Source of the DNA: Candidatus Guanabacterium sedimentis
GTDB taxonomy: Bacteria > Acidobacteriota > B3-B38 > Guanabaribacteriales > B3-B38
Assembly (NCBI GenBank): GCA_902505605.1
Contig: CABWKN010000041.1
Coordinates: forward strand, 1 to 38,638
Reading direction: 5' to 3'
DNA: 38,638 nucleotides
This document shows, one piece after another, positions 1 to 6,711 of this stretch; the first letter of the stretch is position 1; every line of letters starts with the position of its first letter. Under the pieces are notes generated by a model. That model was not told the origin of the DNA and did not search any database. It saw nothing but the letters and a program-made list of their open reading frames with translations. Position numbers and translations under genes: made by a program.

Positions 1-102
1 TTGAGTTCTATGGCATCGCAGGAGCTGATCACCCGAGCAATGGCGGAATTGGTCTCGGTGACCAACACCTGAACCACTCCTCGCTGACTCACTGCTCCCC
101 CT
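1..102. repeat. Inverted copy of 471-572 at contig end (probable foldback/assembly chimera)
   Basis: Bases 1-96 are the exact reverse complement of 477-572. The match continues through CCCCT (98-102) with one mismatch at 97, then stops. It breaks the CDS frame (in-frame TGA at 70-72). Confidence 0.95.
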
Positions 103-924
103 GAGAAAGAGGTTGTACCCCCCAAGAAACCAGAAGAAGAGGTAGTTACCCCCAAGGAGCCAGTAGAAGAGATAACACCTCCAGCAGAGGAGGTAGAAGC
201 CCCAACCCCGCCGAGGATTACTCGTCCCCCGGTGGCCTTGGAGCCAGTAGCTAACCAAACCGATATGCATTGCGCCGAGATTGTGCTCCCTGAAAGGGAC
301 AACCATGAGATGCGCATTGTGGGTGCTGAAGAAGCAGGCACAGTCGGTTTGGCGGAAGGGGACATAGTGTATCTCAATCAGGGGAGTGCCTATGGGCTGC
401 GTCCCGGAGACCAACTGACTGTTTTACGGGACGAAAGGTCGATAAGCCATCCAAAGACTGGCGAGAAAATAGGGGTAGCAGTGAGTCAGCGAGGAGTGGT
501 TCAGGTGTTGGTCACCGAGACCAATTCCGCCATTGCTCGGGTGATCAGCTCCTGCGATGCCATAGAACTCAACGACTGGTTGCGTCCCTTTATCCAGGTT
601 CCTGTTCCCCTGTCCGCCAAGATTCCCCCACCAGAGAAGTTCGTACCCATCGCCGAGCAAGATACCATCGGATATATTGTGAGTGTGAAGGACGATATGG
701 TAAATTTCAGCGAGGGGAATATCGTTAATATCGACCTGGGTAAGGAAGATGGGGTTGCTCTGGGTGATATATACTACATCTTTCGCGGCGTGAGCGGGCA
801 GAAAATAGCCACCATCCTCGGGCAGTTGGTAATCTTAATGGTGGAGGAAAAGACGGCTACCGGAAAGGTAATTTATTCCTTACAAGAGCTTGAAGTTGGC
901 GACCAGGTGGTGAAGAAGCACTAA
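97..924 (+). CDS. 5'-truncated protein with Pro/Glu-rich linker and C-terminal LysM-associated/FlgT-C-like beta domains
   Basis: The frame is open from 73. Codons 97-231, upstream of the ORF-track GTG at 232, encode a PPEKEVVPPKKPEEEVVTPKEPVEEITPPAEEVEAPTPP-type linker, so the 232 start is not the true start. C-terminal domain assignment is tentative. Confidence 0.7.
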   Translation, partial: PPEKEVVPPKKPEEEVVTPKEPVEEITPPAEEVEAPTPPRITRPPVALEPVANQTDMHCAEIVLPERDNHEMRIVGAEEAGTVGLAEGDIVYLNQGSAYGLRPGDQLTVLRDERSISHPKTGEKIGVAVSQRGVVQVLVTETNSAIARVISSCDAIELNDWLRPFIQVPVPLSAKIPPPEKFVPIAEQDTIGYIVSVKDDMVNFSEGNIVNIDLGKEDGVALGDIYYIFRGVSGQKIATILGQLVILMVEEKTATGKVIYSLQELEVGDQVVKKH

Positions 925-954
925 GCTCCTTTTCGCTTACTTAGCAAAGGGACA

Positions 955-1521
955 TCAGGAGGGTTCTTCCTCCTCGCCAAATACGTGGGCGGAGAATACC
1001 TCCATAATAGCCCCTTTTTCCCATGCATCGGAGGGAAGCCCCGCCTTAAAGCAGGTATGCTGGAGAAAGGTGAGTCTATCCCACCCTTGCTCGATAGCTA
1101 CCTGGGGAAGAAGGAGCCCGCGATTGAGCCCCTGCGTGAGGATGAGTCCGTGTTTTCCCACCTCTATTTCCTCTGCATTGGTGATCACCTTGGGGGGTGA
1201 GAGGACCGAGATTTCCAGGGTCACCTGGTCCAGCTCGTCGCTTTCCAGGGGTAGGAAGCGAGGGTCACGCGTAGCCGCAGAGATGGCGGCGTCGATAACC
1301 GTTTGATAAAGCGGTAGATCAGAGATAATGTAACCAATACAGCCCCGCAGGTCTCCTTTCTTTTTAAGCGTTACGAAGGCGCCCGATTTCTGCAAAAGGG
1401 CTTCATCCTCGGTATGAAACTCCTTTCGCTTCCCGGTGGTCAGATACTCCCTGATGGTCTCCCGAACAAGGGAAAGGAGCTGTTTTTTCTGTTCCTCGGT
1501 AAGTTGAGTTGTCTCCTCCAT
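955..1521 (-). CDS. amrA: AMMECR1 domain protein (AmmeMemoRadiSam system protein A-like)
   Basis: AFVTLKKKGDLRGCIGYI...AAISAATRDPRFLPL...LEISVLSPP...GLLLPQVAIEQGWD are AMMECR1 hallmarks. Confidence 0.9.
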   Translation of the reverse strand: MEETTQLTEEQKKQLLSLVRETIREYLTTGKRKEFHTEDEALLQKSGAFVTLKKKGDLRGCIGYIISDLPLYQTVIDAAISAATRDPRFLPLESDELDQVTLEISVLSPPKVITNAEEIEVGKHGLILTQGLNRGLLLPQVAIEQGWDRLTFLQHTCFKAGLPSDAWEKGAIMEVFSAHVFGEEEEPS

Positions 1522-1532
1522 GGAAGTTCCTC

Positions 1533-2495
1533 TCAGTTGATTCTCTCTTTGATGATATAAATGGGCTTCTTTTGAGATTCATAATAGGTGCGAATCAGAA
1601 TCTCCCCCAGAAGACCCATAACAATAAACTGTATCCCAGCCAGAAGCGCCAAGATGGAGAAGTAGAGAAGGGGGTTTCCGGTCATATCCATACGTTTGAA
1701 GATGCGGAGACCCAGAACGACGAAGAAGGTCAGGAAGCCCACCAGCACTGAGTACAACCCCAGCTTGCCGAAGACCTTAATCGGCTGAGTGGAGTAACTG
1801 AGGAAAAATTTTACTGTCAGCAGGTCGAGAAGGACACGGGAGGTGCGCGATATCCCGTATTTCGATTTCCCGTATCTTCTTTTACGATGGTTTACCTCTA
1901 TCTCGGTAATACTTGCGCCCGCCCATTTACCCAGGGCTGGGATGAAACGGTGCATCTCACCGTAGAGTTCAATGTGCTTTATGATATCCCGGCGGTAAGC
2001 CTTGAGAGTGCATCCGTAGTCATGCAGATTTACAGAGGTTATCATAGAGATGAGTTTATTGGCGACAATGGAGGGGATGAGACGGGAGAGGAAATTGTCT
2101 TTTCGGTTCTTACGCCATCCGCTGACGATGTCGTATCCTTGCTCAATGGCTTCTAACAGGTGGGGTATGTCGTGGGGGTCATTCTGCAGGTCGCCGTCCA
2201 TAGTGACCACCACCTCCCCCCGGGCATGGTGGAATCCGGCTGAGAGAGCGGCGGTCTGCCCAAAGTTGGTTCCGAAGCGTAAGACCATGATATGGGGCTT
2301 CCCCCGGGCAAGCTCTTCTAAGCGGGCAAAGGTATCGTCGGTGCTCCCATCATCGATGAAGATAACCTCATATCCTCCGGCGAGCCCATGGAGGGTATCT
2401 TCTATCTCTTTAAGCAGCTCAGCGACATTGGGGGCTTCGTTATAGATGGGGATTACTACAGATAAATATACCCCCGAAGAAGCTTCATTCTTCAT
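1533..2495 (-). CDS. Family 2 glycosyltransferase (DPM1/ArnC-like) with two C-terminal TM segments
   Basis: SVVIPIYNEAPNVAELL, FIDDGSTDDT, VVTMDGDLQNDP, RKRRYGKSKYG; C-terminal hydrophobic pair. Confidence 0.92.
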   Translation of the reverse strand: MKNEASSGVYLSVVIPIYNEAPNVAELLKEIEDTLHGLAGGYEVIFIDDGSTDDTFARLEELARGKPHIMVLRFGTNFGQTAALSAGFHHARGEVVVTMDGDLQNDPHDIPHLLEAIEQGYDIVSGWRKNRKDNFLSRLIPSIVANKLISMITSVNLHDYGCTLKAYRRDIIKHIELYGEMHRFIPALGKWAGASITEIEVNHRKRRYGKSKYGISRTSRVLLDLLTVKFFLSYSTQPIKVFGKLGLYSVLVGFLTFFVVLGLRIFKRMDMTGNPLLYFSILALLAGIQFIVMGLLGEILIRTYYESQKKPIYIIKERIN

Positions 2496-2545
2496 CTAAA
2501 TATCCCGTTTCCCTTATTATATTTGAAAAACGAGAATATTCAACT

Positions 2546-2574
2546 AAAAAATCACCCTCCTCTCCGGTAGGAGT
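2546..2574 (-). terminator. Candidate intrinsic terminator downstream of the M16 pair
   Basis: Minus strand reads ACTCCTACCGGAGAGGAGGGTGATTTTTT: short imperfect hairpin followed by a T run, just after the stop at 2609. Confidence 0.4.
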
Positions 2575-2608
2575 GTTATCTCCTAAATAGGCTTGTGGTT
2601 GACCAATC

Positions 2609-4003
2609 TTAACTCTTGGAGAAGGGTATCACCTCCACTTTTCCCATGCCTTCCAGGTCGCTTTTGACCTCCTCTGCGTTGCTCACCACCACGATGAGGA
2701 TATTAGAGGGGTCAAGATACTTCTGAGCTACTTGCTTGATATCTTCCAGGGTCACCTGGTCAATTTTCTCTTGATAAGTCTCCACATAACCTTTGCCTAA
2801 TCCGTAGAGTTCAATTCCCAGAATCTGGTAGGCAACATCACTGATGGTTTCAAAACGAGACGGGTAGCTGCTGATGAGGTAGTTCTTCGCCGAGGTTAAC
2901 TCTTCGGGGGTTATGCCGTTATTATGGATGTCCTTAACAATCTCAAGGGATTCCCGGATTACATTGATGGTGGTCTTGTTGGGGGTGAATGTGGAGATGA
3001 GGAAGGGTCCCACCAGCTTTCGGGCGCTGTAGCTGCTGCTTATGCTGTAGGTGTAACCCTTATCCGCGCGGATATGTTTCAACAACCGGGAGAGGAAGCC
3101 CCCTCCCCCCAGGTTGTAGTTCATTACCTGAAGGCGAAAGTAATTCTCATTGTCCCGGCTGATGCCCAGGTGCCCCATACGTATTTCCGTCTGGGTGAGG
3201 TCGGGCTTATCGATGAGGTAAATATTCATTCCCTTGGGTGGGGCGACCGCAGCCCACCTTCCCTCGGGGAGCTTCCCTTTCTTCCACTGATTGAGCCTGG
3301 CGGCAATCTTATCCTTTATCTGTTGAGGATTTATATCCCCGGCCACCACCATCACGGCGTTGTTGGGGATGAAAAACTTCTGATAGAAGGAGAGTATATC
3401 CTTTCTGCTGATGGAGGAGACGGATTCCTCGGTGCCCGCCAGGGGATGGGCATAGGGGTGTTTGCCGAACAGGAGCTTGTAGAAGCTCTCGCTGGCGATG
3501 GTCTGCGGTCTATCCCTACTCACCTTTATCTCTCCCAAAAGGCGGCTTTTCAAAATGGCGAGCTCTTCTTCGGGAAAGGTTGGGTTAAGAACCACATCGC
3601 TGAAGATGTCCATCGCCTGGTCGAACTTCCGGGATATGGCGCTGATGGAGACATAAGTCCCGTCCCAGTTGGACGAGATGCTCAGCGAAGCTCCGATGGA
3701 GTCGAGCTCAAGGTCTATCTGCTCGCTGCTCCGGTGGGTGGTTCCCAGGCGCAGCATCTCGTTGGTGATATCTGCCAGACCGGCTTTTCCTTGAGGGTCG
3801 AAAGTGGCTCCGCTCTTTATCAGAAGGTATGCGGTGAACAGCTCCAGCTCGTGGTCTTCCACCATTATCAGCTCAAGACCGTTATCCAGCTTAGCCCTCA
3901 CCTGGGGTGGAAGTTTTACCCTTCCAGCCTCCTGAGGCTCCAGAATGGCTGCGGTAATAAAAATCGCTATTATGGTTAGTATCAAAAGGGACCATTTTTT
4001 CAT
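2609..4003 (-). CDS. M16 peptidase-like protein lacking the HXXEH zinc motif (non-catalytic partner)
   Basis: M16 fold signatures (GLADITNEMLRLGT, FFIPNNAVMVVAGDI, GGGFLSRLLKHIRADKGYTYS); position of HXXEH reads ADITNEM. Confidence 0.88.
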   Translation of the reverse strand: MKKWSLLILTIIAIFITAAILEPQEAGRVKLPPQVRAKLDNGLELIMVEDHELELFTAYLLIKSGATFDPQGKAGLADITNEMLRLGTTHRSSEQIDLELDSIGASLSISSNWDGTYVSISAISRKFDQAMDIFSDVVLNPTFPEEELAILKSRLLGEIKVSRDRPQTIASESFYKLLFGKHPYAHPLAGTEESVSSISRKDILSFYQKFFIPNNAVMVVAGDINPQQIKDKIAARLNQWKKGKLPEGRWAAVAPPKGMNIYLIDKPDLTQTEIRMGHLGISRDNENYFRLQVMNYNLGGGGFLSRLLKHIRADKGYTYSISSSYSARKLVGPFLISTFTPNKTTINVIRESLEIVKDIHNNGITPEELTSAKNYLISSYPSRFETISDVAYQILGIELYGLGKGYVETYQEKIDQVTLEDIKQVAQKYLDPSNILIVVVSNAEEVKSDLEGMGKVEVIPFSKS

Positions 4004-4045
4004 GGCGATATTTCTCCTTTAAGATAGCTCTTTCATTTATGGGAG

Positions 4046-5416
4046 CTAAAACTTCTTGGCTTCCTCCGGGCTGATGGGAACCAGGGTCACCACCGTCCGG
4101 TTGTCGGGGTGCAGATATTCCTTAGCTACCCGTATGATGTCCTCCGGGGTGACTGTCCGCCAGAGGTCTATCTGCTTGTTGACCATGTGGTAGTCTCCAC
4201 TTCGCACCTCCGCCATTCCAATGCGCAACCCTTTGCTAAAGTTCCGCTGTAGCCCGTTGAGGAAACCCGATTCTAACAAGGTCTTCGCCTTCTCCAGCTC
4301 TTCCTCAGACACCGGATTGTCATACAGTTTTTCAATCTCCTCGAACACTTCTTTCTCCAGTTGTGAGATGTCACTCTCAGGCTTGGCTATAGCAATGACT
4401 TCCAGCAGATTGGGGTCTATGGTGCCGTTGCTGTAAGTGCTTACATCCAGGGCTTTGCCGGTCTTGATGAACCTTTGATAGAGACGGGAAGAGCGACCCT
4501 GGGAGAGGATGGTGTCAATTATCTCTACCACCGGGTAGTCGGCATGGGTGAGGTTGGGGATGTGATAGCCGGCAAAGAAGGCTGGAGACTGGGCTACCTT
4601 CTTGTATATTGCTCGCCTCTCACCCCGCTGCACCGGCTCCTCTGCCCGCACCGGTGGAGGCGGAGTTTGCGCTTTTATATGACCGAAGCGCTTCTTCACC
4701 AGAGCTACTGCCTCCTCGGTATTGAAATCTCCCACAATCACTACCACCGCATTATTTGGTGCGTAATAGGTGCGGTAGAAATCTTGGCAGTCTTTGAGGG
4801 AAATAGCCCTGAGGTCGGAATCCCAGCCGAGAACCGACCATTGATAGGGGTGGGCAGTAAAGGCGGTGGCAAAAAGGAGCTCCCCCACCGGACCGTAAGG
4901 GGAGTTCTCCATTATCTTGCGCTCACTCCTGACCACCTCCCGCTCGGAGGTGAAGGTGGCTAAGGCTTTCTCCTCGGGTGCAGTGGCGATGTTGAGGTTT
5001 TCCATCCTTTCCGCCTCCAGCTCCACGGCCAGCTCCAGCTTATCGGAGGGGAAATTCTCAAAGTAGGTGGTGTTATCGGTGCTGGTGAAGGCGTTAAGGG
5101 TTCCCCCGTTGTCCTGGACGATGCGGTCAAGCTCCTCGGGACCATATTTCTTGGAGCCCTTGAACATCATGTGCTCAAACAGGTGGGCCATGCCGGTGAT
5201 GCCTGTGCGCTCATTGCGCGAGCCGACCCGGTAGTGAATCTGAAAAGTCACCAGAGGTGCGGAGTGGTCCTCCAGGGTCAGGATGACCAGTCCGTTATCC
5301 AGCACATGCTTCTTGACCTCCAGCGGCTTGAAGTCAGCCGCGGCAGGGAATTGAAGCAAAAAGAGGATGACTAACGCTGACATAATGAATAACGAAGTTG
5401 CTGACCGTTTTATCAT
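4046..5416 (-). CDS. M16 family zinc metallopeptidase (catalytic)
   Basis: GITGMAHLFEHMMFKGS contains HXXEH (codons at 5171-5185); YYAPNNAVVVIVGDF; N-terminal signal-like segment. Confidence 0.93.
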   Translation of the reverse strand: MIKRSATSLFIMSALVILFLLQFPAAADFKPLEVKKHVLDNGLVILTLEDHSAPLVTFQIHYRVGSRNERTGITGMAHLFEHMMFKGSKKYGPEELDRIVQDNGGTLNAFTSTDNTTYFENFPSDKLELAVELEAERMENLNIATAPEEKALATFTSEREVVRSERKIMENSPYGPVGELLFATAFTAHPYQWSVLGWDSDLRAISLKDCQDFYRTYYAPNNAVVVIVGDFNTEEAVALVKKRFGHIKAQTPPPPVRAEEPVQRGERRAIYKKVAQSPAFFAGYHIPNLTHADYPVVEIIDTILSQGRSSRLYQRFIKTGKALDVSTYSNGTIDPNLLEVIAIAKPESDISQLEKEVFEEIEKLYDNPVSEEELEKAKTLLESGFLNGLQRNFSKGLRIGMAEVRSGDYHMVNKQIDLWRTVTPEDIIRVAKEYLHPDNRTVVTLVPISPEEAKKF

Positions 5417-5493
5417 AGACTCACTCCTTTAGATAAAAATATAAGGTTTTGGATGTAAAGCAGCCTTAATTTTTCTCTCTCCTGCTTGCTCAC

Positions 5494-5522
5494 AGCTTAA
5501 TGAAATTTCCCCCTTTTGTCAA
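5494..5522 (-). promoter_or_regulatory. Candidate sigma70-type promoter for the M16 operon
   Basis: Minus strand TTGACA, 17-bp spacer, TAAGCT (perfect -35, weak -10). Confidence 0.35.
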
Positions 5523-5682
5523 GGCAAGATTTTTCATTTATCCGAGACTTATTAATAAGAAAGAAGCATAAATGCTCAGCAATTTTTTAAGTTTTTTATA
5601 CAGTGCAGCCAGGTGAAAGTTAAAACATTATCGCTGAAGTTCTTTTACAAAGGAAAAATGCCTATTTTCAGAGTTGGCGTCA

Positions 5683-6471
5683 TTAAAAGCTTATCACTAT
5701 GGCAGAGAGGGTGATGATATCTGTTTTCACATATCCCGGCACCGGCTGGTTGTCGTATTTTATTTTCAATCCCATCTGCAGAGCGAGATGCTTGACCATG
5801 GTTACGGTGAGCGCGGTGTTGGCGTAGATTCTCACATCCTCGGCTTCTTTCATATTGAACAGAAATTGACCTTCCTGCGAAATGGTTGCCGATTCCGAGA
5901 TAGCCATAGCCCCTCTGACAAAAAGCCTGGATTGAAGATATTCATTCTTGCCAGAGTGAGCACTCCCATTGACTGGGCTTGTTTGGTTCCCCACTTTGGG
6001 CATTAGGTATTCAATGGTACCCCCAAGTCCTCCTTCAATCTGGAGCTCTCTTTTCTCAGTTTTAACAATATAATGCCCCACCCCCAGAGAAAGAGAATAA
6101 CGGCTGCTGAATCCCGCTAAGGTATTGCGTTCGTAGCTGACGAGCCCCAGGAGGTAGCTCCTTTGCCTGATATTTCGTTTGTATTTGAGGTATCCATTAT
6201 AGAGGTTGGAGGTTCTTTTCCCATCACTTGCCGATATAATAGTGCCCACATACAGGTCTAATTGTGATTTATCAAAGGCAAACTTATGCGTTGATTCCAG
6301 GCTGAAGGTGAACTCTTTGGCGTTGCCCGAGGACGCTATGGCTGAGAAGCTGGTGGTGGCTGAGTATTTCTTCTTAGCCTCTTCCCCTTCAGTTTCCTGT
6401 GCGTGAAGACCAACTCCCCATACCAATAAATAGAAAAATAGCAATAATACAACTCTATTATGTTTACGCAT
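5683..6471 (-). CDS. DUF481 family outer-membrane protein
   Basis: Signal peptide; YSATTSFSAIASSGNAKEFTFSLESTHKF, later barrel-like strands and terminal aromatic (VISF). Confidence 0.82.
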   Translation of the reverse strand: MRKHNRVVLLLFFYLLVWGVGLHAQETEGEEAKKKYSATTSFSAIASSGNAKEFTFSLESTHKFAFDKSQLDLYVGTIISASDGKRTSNLYNGYLKYKRNIRQRSYLLGLVSYERNTLAGFSSRYSLSLGVGHYIVKTEKRELQIEGGLGGTIEYLMPKVGNQTSPVNGSAHSGKNEYLQSRLFVRGAMAISESATISQEGQFLFNMKEAEDVRIYANTALTVTMVKHLALQMGLKIKYDNQPVPGYVKTDIITLSAIVISF

Positions 6472-6512
6472 TACTAATATTTTGTTTAAGGTGATTATAT
6501 AAAGACACCATT

Positions 6513-6541
6513 ATTTTACCTAATTTTCGGCGTTGATTCAA
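6513..6541 (-). promoter_or_regulatory. Candidate sigma70-type promoter for the DUF481 gene
   Basis: Minus strand TTGAAT, 17-bp spacer, TAAAAT. Confidence 0.5.
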
Positions 6542-6655
6542 CGAAAAATTTGGGATTGAATTGATGCTCCTATCTTATGACTGAGCATTCAATTCTTGCC
6601 CTTCATAAGGAGGGTTGAGGTGCCAGGTTTTTTAGGGAAGAGTGCACCTTCAGAG

Positions 6656-6684
6656 TTGAATTCCATCCCCCTTTGTGGTAGTAT
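6656..6684 (+). promoter_or_regulatory. Candidate sigma70-type promoter for the TPR gene
   Basis: TTGAAT, 17-bp spacer, TAGTAT; predicts a TSS near 6691, favouring the ATG at 6712 as start. Confidence 0.4.
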
Positions 6685-6711
6685 GTATTTTTGAAAAAAG
6701 GGAGATATAGG

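Noticed and set aside
1-96. Possible terminal inverted repeat of a mobile element
   Set aside because: The matching copy lies inside a coding frame and there is no transposase; a foldback chimera is simpler.
2924-3979. 351-aa plus-strand ORF
   Set aside because: Fully antisense to a well-supported M16 gene; product has no recognisable fold and is explained by GC-rich codon bias.
5423-5680. Possible small RNA or CRISPR-like structure in the long AT-rich intergenic gap
   Set aside because: No repeats, no tRNA-like cloverleaf and no clear hairpin-T-run combination found on reading both strands.
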